Of a stretch of DNA of 64,000 bases, positions 38,441-50,170 are shown piece by piece. Both the position numbers and the translations under genes were made by a program. The stretch spans positions 412,684-476,683 of the forward strand of contig VXAU01003525.1 in the NCBI GenBank assembly GCA_013399695.1, written 5' to 3'. The notes under the pieces were generated by a model. It was not told the origin of the DNA. It ran no database searches and saw nothing but the letters and a program-made list of their open reading frames with translations. Source of the stretch: Formicarius rufipectus. Taxonomy: Eukaryota > Chordata > Aves > Passeriformes > Formicariidae. Every line of letters begins with the position of its first letter. The stretch's first letter is position 1.

Positions 38441-40282
38441 CATTGCTGAAAATAGTCTGCACCACCTGCCCTTTGTGCTTTAACACCAGTGATTTTGATT
38501 CTCCGTGAGCGCCATCATCATCATCACCATCTATGACAGGCCATGGCTCTGCCACTGGGCAAGATGTGCCAGGAGCTACACAAACACATGCCACTGTTAG
38601 TGAATGATGTGCACCACTTCTGCACTGTCCCACTCTCTGTCACCTCAGAAAGGGAGGGAATCTCACTCCGTTCCTCGCTGTCACCAAGCTGGGGCAGGGA
38701 TGCACTCTGTGGACAACAAGCAGCTTTGTTAGCTCAGCTCACACATCTCCAGAAAACAGTGTGACAACACTGGCAAAAAAAATTCCCCTGAAAGACAGTG
38801 TGCCTCTTACTGGCAGAGCCATAATTGTGGGGAGTGTAGAGAGGACAACCAAGAATGACACAACTTTCCTGCAGTGCCAATTAGTGGTAGCAGAATGAGT
38901 TTACCATGGAACGACAAAGAGGAACATCATGATTTCTGCTTGATCTCCATTTTTTTAATGAGAAATATTTCCTGGTACTTTGCAAAGTATTGGGCAAATT
39001 GGGTTGAAAGTTGTAGGGAAACACAGGGGAGATGGAGCATGGAGTGCAGGGGAGCAATGCTGAGCTTTTCCTGTGTTTTAGAAGTTAGGATCTTCCAATA
39101 CTGTTCTGGGTTTGTGGGGTTTTTTTTGCCCATGTATTTAATTTAACCACAAAAGTAATTTTCAAATTCTCACTAACAATTCTTATCACCTGCTTTTATG
39201 TCATAGCTGGTGGGGTCTGACATTTTTACAGCGTGGTGACATTACTGAAAGAACTATCTTCCATCTTTATTCTTCAGAACAGGCAAACAAAAGGATCACC
39301 AAAGCATTGCTCAAACCTGTTGCAGAGTTAGAGACCTTTCTTTACATGGAGGAGTTTGGATCAAGTATGTCTTCAGTGCAATAGAGATCCTGCACTTGTA
39401 GGCTCTTGTGAGTTAAAACAGAGGAGTTTTTTTACCTGGGTTGTGAAGGACAGCAAACTGCAAATCAACCACTGGCTTCAGTGCAGTTGGGGTTTTACCC
39501 TGAGTGTTCTAAGAGCAACATATCCTTTGATGAGCTCAGTGGTAGCAGGATTGGTCTCGTTTGCTCTTGATCTTCCCTAATTTCATGGCCTGCCAACCTT
39601 TGGGTACTTCTAAACTCAGAGTAGGCACCGTTTTGTCTCCATCCTCCCTGCAATCAGCGCTGTTACACAGCTGATATGAATGGTAAATAAAAAGAAATTG
39701 TGCCAGTATTAAATAATTTCAAAGCTGTCTGTCTACCTCATGTGGATGTCGGTGTGAATGAGAAAATCATGAGCTGCTTCTCCCAAAACAAAAAAGTTTC
39801 ATTCAGCATCAGTTTGAGCTTTGAACCGTGGTACATCATGATCCAGTAGCAAACTATTTGCTATCACTTTGCTTATTCCTTCATGCTAATAAAGTCCATC
39901 TACACCAACACAAAGTCCTCAGATAAGTCTCTAAAAGGAAAAAAAAAATCAAGTTAAATCAACTCTCAAATTCCCATGTAAACTGAGTTTAAGAGTGGAA
40001 AATTTCTTTTACCTATTCTTTGGGTGGTACGAAAATCTAAAATTCCTATAGCCCTGCTTCCCTGGGCCAAGTCAAACAAGGATATTGTCCTTTTAATGTC
40101 TTAAAGGCTCTGTTTTCTTGTAATGCCAAATGCAATATTTTTTTGAAAACACTACACCAGAAGTTTCCCAGCTGAGAAAACAGGCTGGTGAAAAATGGTT
40201 TCAGAAAACGAAATAAACCATGCAAAAGCTGTTCAGGGTGTGTGTATGAAATGAACATCTGGATTTGGCTTGTTAAACTGCC

Positions 40283-40414
40283 TCTTTTTTTTTACCTCTC
40301 CCCCCCCACTTTTCTTTTTCTCACAGCTGTTCGAAGGAGTCCTAAGGGCAGAGAGACAGGTCAATGGACTGGGTTACACCTTTTTTCTTTTCCTTTTTTT
40401 TTTTTTTCCCCCCA
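40283..40414. repeat. Two pyrimidine-rich tracts flanking a short unique core
   Basis: T9 and C8 tracts at 40283-40320, and a T-rich then C-rich tract at 40380-40414. The first ends in CTTTTTCTCACAG, a splice-acceptor look-alike, but the sequence after it has no strong donor. Confidence 0.7.
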
Positions 40415-41863
40415 ACCTCTTTGCACCTACGCAAGGAATCCAGGCCACATGTGTGTTTAATAAGTAGGCACAAACACAAGAGAGAAAAAAAAAAATATCT
40501 CAATTCCTGTTGGTTCTTATGAGAGACACTGAAGGAAAAATAAACTCCGGATTTCAAATTTTCTCTCTCAACCTTATGGTTCCAATAAAATATTTCTGTA
40601 AAAACCCGATGGATTATTATTTTCTAAAAAAATCAGGGTTTTTGCAGAGTGTATCTTTTTCTCCGTTCCTTTAGAGAGAAGTAACAATGGGTTAATCCCT
40701 TACCTGCTGGAGCAAGAGGGAATTATAACATGCCAGTGGCCTGGGTTCACTGAACTGTCTTCCTATAACACAAACTAGATACACACATTCACATGAAAGG
40801 GTTCTTCCTTCATTTCAGGCTGCAACTTCCTCAGCTTGAGCAGTCCAGAAACGAAACAGAGAACAAGAGGAACTGAGAAATTATCTGGAGATGATATTTT
40901 CTGCGAAGCAGAAGGTTCCTGCTGACAGGATGTCCCTGGCATTGCTACAGCCATGGCCAAGAGCAGAGCATCCTTGAGCTGGGGCAGGGCTGTAGGAAGC
41001 TCTCTCACCTAAGGGTTGTAATAGGTCTGACCTCAGTCCTGGGTCAAAACCTGTACTACAGGTTTCAGCCATCAGCCAGGGCTGCTGAGATGCCTCTGGT
41101 CCCTTGACAATGAACTGCATGTAAAGACCCCATTCTCAGGTGGAGACAACAGGGGACAAGGCCAGGGGACCTGAGCAGACAGTGACAGGTACTACAAGCA
41201 AACTCCTCCTCTTTATTTTAAGCTCTGCTTTCTACCCAGCTATTAAAAATTTCTGTGCTCCCTGTGCACATCCACACTTGATGCACAGACTTTCAGCTTA
41301 GACAGCAGGATTGCCCCTGTGGGTGGATCTGTATAAATACCCACCTGGTGCTGCTCAGAGGTTTAAACAGACAGGTGGAACAGTTTGTGACCCTTGTACC
41401 AAACCTGACCCATGACTGTTTACTCCACTTCCTTTTACTTTTCCTCCTCTGGGTTTTCTTTGGGGTTGGTCAAAATATTGCAATCCAGTAAGTACCAAAA
41501 TAAACCCTCAGATCCTTGAGTTTATTTGGGGCACCTCACTCTGGATAGAAAATTGATGCTGAAAACTGAATACCTGAGCAAAAGTCCTTTGCAAAACACA
41601 AGTGCTGGTGCCAGGAAAGAAACTGTATTGCTTAACATACATGCTAGAACTCGGACAAGGCAGTGGGATTTCCTGGAAAAAGCATTTGCACAGGAGCCTC
41701 CATCGAAAAGCCAACGCTTGGCAGTAGGGGCTGCATGTACAGACCAGATGAAGCACACAGTGACAGTGTTGAGCTTTGGGAAGTTCTTCCAGAGAAGAGA
41801 AGGCAGTGCTGCCTGGTGGTGTAATGACCCTGGATTTGAGCTACACAGATACTACCACCAAAC

Positions 41864-41878
41864 CATCATCATCATCAT
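41864..41878 (+). repeat. (CAT)5 microsatellite
   Basis: Five perfect CAT units just upstream of a CR1 insertion. Confidence 0.85.
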
Positions 41879-41925
41879 GGGATCCACGATAAGATGACAA
41901 ATAGAAATCTGAAATAGAAACCTGC

Positions 41926-42219
41926 CAGAGGAACTTTTTACAAGGGTATGTAGTGAGAGGACAAGGAGAAATGGCTTCAAACTGACAAGAGGGCAGGTTT
42001 AGATTCAATATTAGGAAGAAATCCTCTACTGTGAGGGTGGGCAGGCCCTGGCACAGGTTTCCCAGAGGAGGTGTGGCTGTCCCATCCCTGGAAGTGTCCA
42101 AGGCCAGGTTGGACAGGGCTTGGGGCAGCCTGGTCTAGTGGAAGGTGTGGAACTGGATGGTCTTTTAAGGTCCCTTCCAGCTCAAACCATTCTGTGATTC
42201 CATGATGATTCTATGATTC
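41926..42219 (+). mobile_element. CR1 LINE, 5'-truncated 3' end (about 290 bp)
   Basis: One of the longest CR1 pieces here. It starts at 'gccagaggaactttttac', then has 'agggtatgtagtgagaggac' and 'aaggagaaatggcttcaaac', the 'attaggaagaaatcctctac' block, 'ggccctggcacaggtttccc', 'ccatccctggaagtgtcc', 'cctggtctagtggaagg' and 'ggtcccttccagctcaaacc', and ends in 'attctgtgattccatgatgattctatgattc'. The tip carries a longer run of the ATTCTATG-like repeat than the other copies. The reverse transcriptase part is absent. Confidence 0.95.
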
Positions 42220-42385
42220 CTGCATTAACCTGGTCCAGTGATGGTTTTAGGGCACAATGTTTGGTCAGCAAGAAACTAGTTTGCCCATATTTTCCAAGCT
42301 CCTAATTGCTTGACTAGGACTTTAAGGCCGAATTACCTCCAAGACTAGTTAAAGGTAGAGCAAATTCCCCATCTCTTCTATTACC

Positions 42386-42414
42386 TTTCTTCTTCTTTTT
42401 TTTTTTTTTTTTTT
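42386..42414. repeat. Poly-T tract
   Basis: TTCTTCTTC followed by a long uninterrupted T run and AATAAA. Not attached to a recognisable retroposon. Confidence 0.85.
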
Positions 42415-42419
42415 AATAA

Positions 42420-42620
42420 AAGACCACGAGAAGAGCATGGCAGTGAACATTATTTATGGAGCACCTAATAAAAATGCTATGGGGAAATAATTACTGGAAA
42501 CATCTGACTGTGTGACTGTAAATGCCTGGGCCCCAGTTGCTGATTTAATGGACCACTGCTCTAGTCTGTTATGCCTCGTGCTACTGACTGCAAACCCCCT
42601 GCCCTCCTATTAAACCCCTC
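42420..42620. promoter_or_regulatory. Candidate conserved non-coding element
   Basis: Repeat-free stretch between a T-tract and further unique DNA. It includes homeodomain/HOX-type AT-rich sites: TTATTTATGG near 42450-42459, CTAATAAAAATGC near 42466-42478 and GAAATAATTACTGG near 42484-42497. Some CpGs are retained (CTCGTG, CCTCGCATCGC). Inference from motif content. Confidence 0.25.
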
Positions 42621-43301
42621 GCATCGCTGTTAGATCAGGAATGGATTCTGCAAGGTTTGTGGCAACTTTCCAGACAGGGATAATGTGGGCAGGGGTGACT
42701 CTGTGTTCACACAGAGGCCTCGAGCCAGCCCTGGGAAAGCAAAAGGGCTTCTTGAAGAAATCACAGTGAAAACTTGAAGGTTTTGTGGTTCTGGGACTGA
42801 ACAATGTTTCATAATCCAGACACCAGGTGCTTTAGGTATTTCTGAAAGACTCTGCTTAGATGTGAACTCTCCCCTCTTTTTCTTTCTACCCATTTATCAC
42901 TCACAAGCCACCAAACTGTTTTTTATTTCTGGTTGGTTTTTTTTTTTCTGTTTAATATCCCTTGATGACCCCCTGAACCCAGCAGTACAAACCCATGCAG
43001 CCTCCCTGCACTAAGGGCATTTCCCACTGAGAACCACTCACATTCCCTTCGCTGTTTCACAGACAGATGCAAAAACGTTAAAATTCACCAAACACCTTGT
43101 AAGTGATATGAAAAACACAGGGATTTGAAGTTCCTGCTTTCATTTGCAAAAACAGTCCTGAAGAAAGGCCGGAGGGCTATCATTTAACTGCTGCTGCTGA
43201 CTTGCTAAATGAAGAGGAGAAAGTAAAAGGCAGCTCACTGCCACACTGACAGCAAGAACAAAATCACATCCTCTCCTTCTGAACCCAGCAGTTAGCATGT
43301 G

Positions 43302-43340
43302 TTTTTTTTTCTTTTTTCTCTCCTTTTTTTTTTTTTTTTC
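43302..43340. repeat. Poly-T/pyrimidine tract
   Basis: Two long T runs separated by a CTTTTTTCTCTCC stretch. Confidence 0.85.
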
Positions 43341-43649
43341 ATTGCTGGTTTTAATGTAATATTTAAGTTGGACCTAAAACAGACCATGGAACATTAAATC
43401 ACTACCAAATGCAAATTTACCTATATATCTGAACTCCATTTTCTCCTATATTTACAAAGCAAAATTCTACCATTTGAACTGCAAGCTCCTATTGCATTTA
43501 ATGGGAGGCAGCAAACTCCAGACATTACTTGGAATATACATGCACTTATCTTGTTGTTACAGGTCTCCCTCGCAGAACTAAAAGAGAGCTTTAGTACCAG
43601 ACAGTATCTCTCCGGGGTCAGACCCAATGAATAGTGTTTTTTGAAAGGA

Positions 43650-43870
43650 TTATTTCAAAGGAACTCTGAAAAAGAATCTAATGACTTGCAAGCTGCAGGA
43701 TTGCAGCATGGGAGGAAGTAGATAATGGAATATGACAGCAATGCATTTTTCATAAACCCAGTGATTTCTATCATAACGAGAAGCCCATCTATAATTCGGA
43801 GAACTCCCCCCCAGAAGGAGACCTGCGCTGTTGCAGAAAGTGCACTGGAGTACGAAATGAAACAATAATG
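43650..43870. promoter_or_regulatory. Candidate conserved non-coding element
   Basis: Repeat-free sequence with CATAACGAGAAGCC near 43773-43786 and TATAATTCGGAGAA near 43790-43803, each retaining a CpG, next to a GCATTTTTCATAAACCC segment. Motif-only evidence. Confidence 0.2.
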
Positions 43871-44049
43871 ATGATGATGTTACTGATGAGTCCCACAGCT
43901 CTGTCTTCCCTTCTGTCTCCCTGAGGTTCAGGAGGAGGTATTCCAATTCCCCTCAGTCCTCAGCATCACTAAACAGGGAAGCTCACAGCACACATCAGAG
44001 ACCTCGTGATAGATGCAGAGCCCTGGAGAAGAGGCTGCTCTTTATCTGC

Positions 44050-44290
44050 CCAAAGTTAAGGCCTGCATCTGCTCTCAATTAGCAGACAATTAGGGGAGTT
44101 GAAAACAAACCTGTTTACATTGGCTATGAAGTCTAAAATAATTTGTGAGATGTCAAGACAGGATATTAAGATGTTAATGATCTTGTTTCTGTACTTTCCT
44201 GCACGCAGTGAACTATCGCATCTTCCTTTCGCAGTTCTGTATTCAGTGACAGATTGATTGACCTTTGGGAGGGTACGAAACCCCTGGTGG
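44050..44290. promoter_or_regulatory. Candidate conserved non-coding element with paired CAATTAG sites
   Basis: CTCAATTAGCAGACAATTAG (about 44074-44093) carries two CAATTAG homeodomain-type sites 11 bases apart on the same strand. They are followed by GTTTACATTGGC (forkhead-like GTTTAC) and, near 44250-44260, a GATTGATTGACC repeat. Clean of transposons. The enhancer role is inferred. Confidence 0.3.
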
Positions 44291-45488
44291 CTGGTTTGGA
44301 TGGGAGGAGAAGTTGTGCCTTCCAAATAATATATATGGGAGACTTGAGGGTGAGGGCATCTTTACAAGAAAAGGGGCGGTTGTTCATTTTTAGTTATGAA
44401 ATAATGTCATGGCATGGATCACAGCGTTCAGGGGTTTCAACCACAATTCCCATAGCAAAGGCCCAGTTCGTAACCTCCTGGTGAATGTCAGAAACAAGGG
44501 CTGAACAAACCCAAAAAAGTCTGTTTGCTCCCCTTCTCTGACCTTGCTCTGATGGGACAGTTCTGAGCCCAGCTGTCCCTCCACAAAAGCCCACCCAGGC
44601 AGGTGACTGTGGCACAGGGAGCCTGTTTTACCCTCCCTGAGCATCCTGCACGAGACATGCAAGGACAAGTGTGAACTCCGAGCTTCAAATTAACGTGTGG
44701 GGTGAGATCCTGGTTCTTGCTGAGTCACTTCCTCACAGATATCTATGTACACCATTAGCTCTTTCAGAAGAACATTCTCAATTCAGCAGTGTCACCAGGC
44801 TGAGGTGGCTTAATGTTCTGGTTCCTGGTTTTGCTTGGGTCATTTCTGACCAGACACATGAAAAAGGCTTTGCACAAACATATCTCCTCCTCAAACAGAA
44901 AATGAAAAGCAGAATTAGCATCTTTTGTTTCTGAAGTCACAGAATTTGTCTCCATTAACACAATTTGGTACAAGAAAAGTGGAATTGATGAGGAAAGTGC
45001 ACAAACACCTGCCTGGAACATGCTTTTTGTACCTTATTTAATATAATCAGCACATTCTTACTGGCTGCTCACATTAATTCTTGCAGTGGGCTTTACTGCC
45101 AGATTGACCTTATACAACACAGTCATCACATCTTATCTTTGACCCACATAACTAACCAAAACCTGATTTTAGTAAATAATCCACTGCAAGTTGACAAAAT
45201 TACATTTTTACTGCTCCAACCAAACAGCCCTGTTACTGTAGTTATTTATGCCATGTCAGGAGAGCCCTGAATTCACCCTGCCCTCAGCAACTCCAAAAGT
45301 CAGAGAACAATGGTGCACCACAGGTGCCACTGTGCCCTCTTGTGTTCTCCTTTGGGCCATCTCCTCTCTTGTCCCCTTAGGTTTTTTCACTACATGCTAT
45401 GGATCCAGCTCTAATAAGAGCCAGGTGCTCAAGGCTCCAGGCTACAAAATAGCTTTAATTACAATATTAATAGCATTCTGCTAAATCA

Positions 45489-45533
45489 GAAAACAAAACA
45501 AAACAAACAAAACAAGCAAACAAACAAAAAACC
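45489..45533 (+). repeat. (AAAC)n-like simple repeat
   Basis: Interrupted AAAAC/AAAC units over about 45 bases. Confidence 0.85.
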
Positions 45534-46551
45534 AACATCAACAACCAAATAGGTCAGTATTTGTGGTTATATTTTTCAATGTCCTGGTGTTTGTTTTCTT
45601 TCCAATTTTATGTTTCTTACTGGCATTTAGAATGCCTCAGAGACATTCCAGAGGCTAAAATACAGGCGATCTGATCTTTGCATGATACTCCTAACTTTCC
45701 ACAAAAAGAAACAGCAGGAGGAGATGAGATAGACATTATACCAGCCCCAGAGGTATACCCTTGAGTCTTGACCTCCTTTGATGAAAAGCAGAAGAGCTCA
45801 GTATTATTAGTATTTATTGTTATTACCTTAATTGTTGCTATTATTAAGCAGCCCATGAAATGTATTAATATAAATAACAGAAACATAGACATTTGAAACA
45901 CAAATTCAAGCACAAAGGAAAGACACCTCCTATTTACCAAATATTAGACTAAATTCATTTAATATTTTCCATTAATAACTCTTGCAGATGCATTCTGCAT
46001 GAGTCAGTCCACAGTAAAGGTTAGGATGAATGTGTACAGTATGGGAATGCCAGCTGGGTTCCTTGGTGGATACTTATTATTGCAAAGATTAAAAAAGAGA
46101 GGCTGTGTTAAAAGAAATTAAAATTAATTTAACAGAGAGTCTGCCACCAGCATTCAGATCAAGCCAGTTCAGTTCAAAAGTCAAAAAAAATCAAGGTTTT
46201 GCTGATTCATTTGCTGGTGGAAGAAGCCTGTCCTGCAGCGGTGGGGGAGGAAGCCACAGGGTGACAATTCTGTTCCATGGCATCAAGGCTGGGAAACACA
46301 CTTCTGTTCTGCATGGTGCTGGAAACAAAACCTTTCCAAGACTTTCACAGAAGCAGAATCATGGCCATGGGCACCACAGCCCCCCTGACTGTGCTCCCCC
46401 CATGCAGCCCCACCACGGGGTGCCAGGCAGGGATCCCCCCATCCATGGCATCTCCAGCCAACACAAACAAACCAACATCTCAACATCATGTCCCTTCTGC
46501 TGCTTCCACCCCTCAGCAACAGCAAAGCCTGGCCATGCACCAAGCTCAGTC

Positions 46552-46658
46552 TGAGCAACCTGGTTTAGTGGAGGGTGTCCTTGCCCATGGCAGGGGGTCG
46601 GGACTGGAGGATCCTGAAGGTCCCTTCCAACACAAACCTCTCCATTATTCTGTGATTC
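46552..46658 (+). mobile_element. CR1 LINE 3' tip (about 105 bp)
   Basis: 'gagcaacctggtttagtgga', 'gggtgtccttgcccatggca', 'ggatcctgaaggtcccttcc' and a terminal 'attctgtgattc' identify the end of a CR1 tail, severely truncated at its 5' side. Overlapping 149-codon frames at 46105-46726 owe part of their length to this element. Confidence 0.9.
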
Positions 46659-48308
46659 AGCCGGTTACACTTGATGCAACGATCTCAACACTTTCACTCC
46701 CAACCCTCTTGACTCCTCACTACTGAGAGTAGTAAAAGATGTTTTTGTCAGTAAAGTGCAGTGCTGTGACTCAGCCCCTGACACACACAGGGTGCAGTTA
46801 CCGTGTGTACAGTAACACGGGGCCATATTTAGAGTTTCTAACCACAACCACACTTGCAAAAACTGCATTAGATCAGCAGCCAGTTTCCCGGACTCCCACT
46901 CCTTGTTTCTGACTTCAGGAATTCAGATTATTTGTCTTGTACCAAATAAAGTTGCTTAGGAGATAAAACAGTAAGAAGGAAAAACAGAGGGGCCTAACAA
47001 TTAGTTTTAATCTGCTCTGGCTTGAACAGATAATGCATATAGCGGAAAACAGCAGATAGTAAAGACCAAAAAAAATAGCAGCAAATTGAAACTTAACATG
47101 ACAACACATTTTTTTTCCTTTATTTTTATTTTTAAACTTTGGATGTTATCCTTAGCAGCACATGAGTGCTGGCCAATCTTCATAAACTACATTTGTCCTC
47201 ACTAAGGCTGCCTGTAAATATCAGCATAGGCAAAACGAGAAGACCCACAAAGGAAGGTGTTTGAGCTCTGCACTGTGGCTACTGCTGCTTTCTGTAGTCA
47301 GACATCAGGAGGGAATATTTCAGCTGGCTCAGTTCAAGATTTTTTTTCCATGAAGAGCAGGTTTGATGCAGTGTAAAGGCTCTCTCACTGTTTCTTGTTT
47401 TTAAGGTTTTTTCTTTTAAATAATGTCAGGTATTACTGGGAGGATGAAGAAAGTCAAGAGACTCACACAATCATACAGGATGTTTTGGGATTATAGAGGA
47501 TCAGGAGCTCATGCTTTCACTGCAAGAGAGAGTGTTTAACAGTGAGACCAGACAAGATCAAAGACACCTGTCCTGGGAAAAGAGAGGGAGATAAACATCA
47601 TGAGTCAGAGAAGGTGACAAGCACTGGGAGAGGGGATCTGGGACATATCGGATAACTCTGACTTTGCTCCCAAAACATCTCCTGCCTGCTAGAAAAGAGA
47701 GGCCTATACAGGTGTATTTATTATTTTGTCTACACTTGTTTCTTTCCCATGCTCTTTCAGAGAGAATCATTTCAGTACCACAGGCAACCCCTGTGCACAG
47801 CTGCTCCCCGGGAATTACAGGGATAGCACCTGTGGGGTTGGGAATCTGAGAAGAAAAACACGGACTTCAAGTCCAAAAGGTCATGGCTGGTGCTGTGGTT
47901 TTAGGGCAGCTGCACCACAGAGCTCTGCTGCCTCCAGTACAGCACCAGGCACCGAAGGACAAAGTGTCTCAGCACGTGACACCTGGCACAGTGGCCAGGG
48001 GAAGTCCAGTGTCCGGGAGAGCTGCCCTGGAGAGCAGGAACTGAAGCCTTTCCAGTGCCCACTGACTCATCCATTGTCGTGGACAGATGGCACAATACTG
48101 GCACACTCCCGTCAGTGCAGGGCTGGGGAGCTGCTGCATGGCAGAAACTAATTCAATCCACTCTGAAGGCAAAATGGGGTTGGAAAGCTGCTCAGCATAT
48201 TCTTTTCTTTATTTTTTTAGTCATTCTTTTGATGAATGTACAAAGTGATGATGAGGGTTTGGTTATTTTTTCCTTTTTGCTCCTTTCATTTTAACAGAAA
48301 TATTACAT
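46659..48308. other. Unique non-coding DNA
   Basis: No gene or transposon recognised. The 141-codon frame at 47726-48151 contains no domain and overlaps two minus-strand frames. Confidence 0.55.
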
Positions 48309-48537
48309 AATGGTTTGTGTTGGAAGACCATCTGGTTCCAAACTCTTGCCATGGGCAGGGATGCCATCCTGTAGATCAGGTTGCTCAGGGCTCTATCCAG
48401 ACTTTCCTTTAACACTTGCAGGCACAGAGCAGCCACAGGCTCTCTGGGAAACCTGTGCCAGGGCCTGAGAACCCTCACAGGGAAGAATTTCCCCCTAACA
48501 CCTCATCTAAATCTCACCTTTTTAGTTCAAACCATTG
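48309..48537 (-). mobile_element. CR1 LINE 3' end, minus strand
   Basis: Read on the plus strand: 'aatggtttgtgttggaag', 'ccatctggttccaaactctt', 'gccatgggcagggatgcc', 'tcaggttgctcagggctc', 'ctctctgggaaacctgtgcc', 'agggcctgagaaccctcaca' and 'ggaagaatttccccctaaca', then 'atctaaatctcacctttttag'. This is the reverse complement of the CR1 tail. The terminal ATTCTATG-like repeats at its left end are missing or eroded, and a few bases are deleted near the tip relative to other copies. Confidence 0.93.
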
Positions 48538-49945
48538 AAAACAAAGGTCAACAACAAAAATCATCCTGAAAGGGAATTGGCTTTTGCCCTGTTTGGATTA
48601 GTTTAAGTGCTGGGCTCTGAAGGACTCTCTTGTATCAACAGCACTAAGAGATGCCACTGATCTGGCTCTTTGGGTCCCTTTTCAGGGCAGGCAAACAGCT
48701 GTGTCCAGCTATCCAGGATCCATTTGAGACAAACAAGAAACCAGAACTGTGAAAATTAACACACTTAGCAATATTCCTATTTTATAGTAGACCCTGGGAA
48801 TCCTTTAGGTGGGATCCCTCTCCTTTCCACCCTCTTCTCCACTACTAAAAGCCCAGAACTGCTCGGGGTCCCCCACCAGCAATCTGGAAGCTGCAGCTCC
48901 AGGAGAGGGGGGCTGGCTGGCTCTGCTCTCGCTCTTTATTTTCTGGGAAGCCAGACTTGGTCAAGTGGAATGAATCTTGTGTTCATTTTAAGAAAGTTTA
49001 TATTTGACTCTGGTAGGGCTGGGGAGGATGTGAATGATAGGAAGAGGAGGGAAGGGCCAGAGATCTTAAAGGGCTGCCCCCACAACGCCACAAGCAACCC
49101 CATGACCAAGGCAGCAAGAAGAAGAATCAAAGCACCAAAATCAAACATGCCAGTTGTTTTTACTTTCTTCAAAGTTGAGACATGACTCTAAGGCTAAATT
49201 CAGCTCTTACTCCACAACTGACCTTGTAGCCCATGCAAATATGTAAACTAAATCCCCAACCTTTAAAACTCATCTGGTAAACTACAGAAAAAGAGTTCCT
49301 AACTTTGCAGCACAACCTGACTCATTCTGCAGCAATAATTTCTATTTGCTCCCCACACCTTGGGGATCTCAAAGTGTCATCTGCCACTGCTGCTTGCAAG
49401 AGAAAGAGAGAGGATGCTTTTTTCAGGCAGTTCTGCTGGGACAAGGCACAGAAGTGGAAAGAAAAAGCTGAACCAGCCTGGACTTTCACACTGACTTTGC
49501 ATAGATACATGGATCACTTCTGAACTTTTTAGGCCATATTCTGCAAGCAGGATAAGAGAAACATTTGATGAAAATCCGTGGCTCTTCATCTTTTGCAGGG
49601 CATCATTCCCTCCCCAGGAACTGTGAGGAGGGAGTGTAAGCAATCCTGCCCTGGCTGCTCATGGAGGAAGCAGTAAATGGAGATGCCCTGAGCAGACTCT
49701 GCCTTCCCCATGTGGTGTAAACCAAAACCAGTTCCTGCAATTCTGTGCAATAATATAGAACGTTTGCTGGCTACTTCTCCCATCCGTCTCCTGTGGGTAT
49801 GGACTCCCGGCCTCTGAGGAAACCAAGAAAGCCACCCTTCCAGATTTATAATCACAGGGATTTATAAAGTACAGTGTTGTTGTTAGGTGCCTTGAAGTGA
49901 AGAGAGGAAATAAATAAATAAGCTGCATGGGCGTTGCCACTGGAA

Positions 49946-49976
49946 AATTTTTTTAAAAAAAATAAAATAAAAAATT
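49946..49976. repeat. A/T-rich simple tract
   Basis: AATTTTTTT followed by A-rich AATAAAATAAAAAATT, partly self-complementary. Confidence 0.75.
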
Positions 49977-50094
49977 AAGAATCTGATCTCAATCAACCAA
50001 CCACATTTACTGCTCTGCATCCATGGCCAGGCTCACTGCAGAAACCACCCCTGTCAGCCCTTCATTCTTTCCAATACTTCCCAGGAGCATCCAT

Positions 50095-50170
50095 CTTCTT
50101 CAGCGCGACATCCCCGATTTCAAAAGCCAGACGCAAATTAATTCCGGGAATCCTCCGGTGGGGAGACATT
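50095..50170. promoter_or_regulatory. Candidate small conserved element with retained CpGs
   Basis: Five or more CpGs within about 60 bases around a central AAATTAATTCCGGGAA segment, in a CpG-poor setting. No other support. Confidence 0.2.

Larger units (their letters stand above)
34040..41925. other. Unique non-coding DNA
   Basis: No gene or transposon recognised. Contents are a 22-base palindrome at 34068-34089, a short tandem TTGAATTT repeat near 35284-35301, G-run/GA-rich sequence at 36850-36874, A17 at 38424-38440, pyrimidine tracts at 40283-40320 and 40380-40414, and (CAT)5 at 41864-41878. The overlapping frames at 35822-36125 and 36597-37084 have no domain. A strong pyrimidine-AG ends at 40326 but no coding exon with a proper donor follows. 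Confidence 0.55.
42220..46551. other. Unique non-coding DNA rich in conserved-looking blocks
   Basis: No gene recognised. It holds T-tracts at 42386-42414 and 43302-43340, candidate regulatory stretches at 42420-42620, 43650-43870 and 44050-44290, an octamer at 43409-43416 and the (AAAC)n-like repeat at 45489-45533. Confidence 0.55.

Noticed and set aside
46105..46726. Two overlapping 149-codon ORFs
   Set aside because: Different frames of the same sequence, the second running into a CR1 tip. No protein family recognised.
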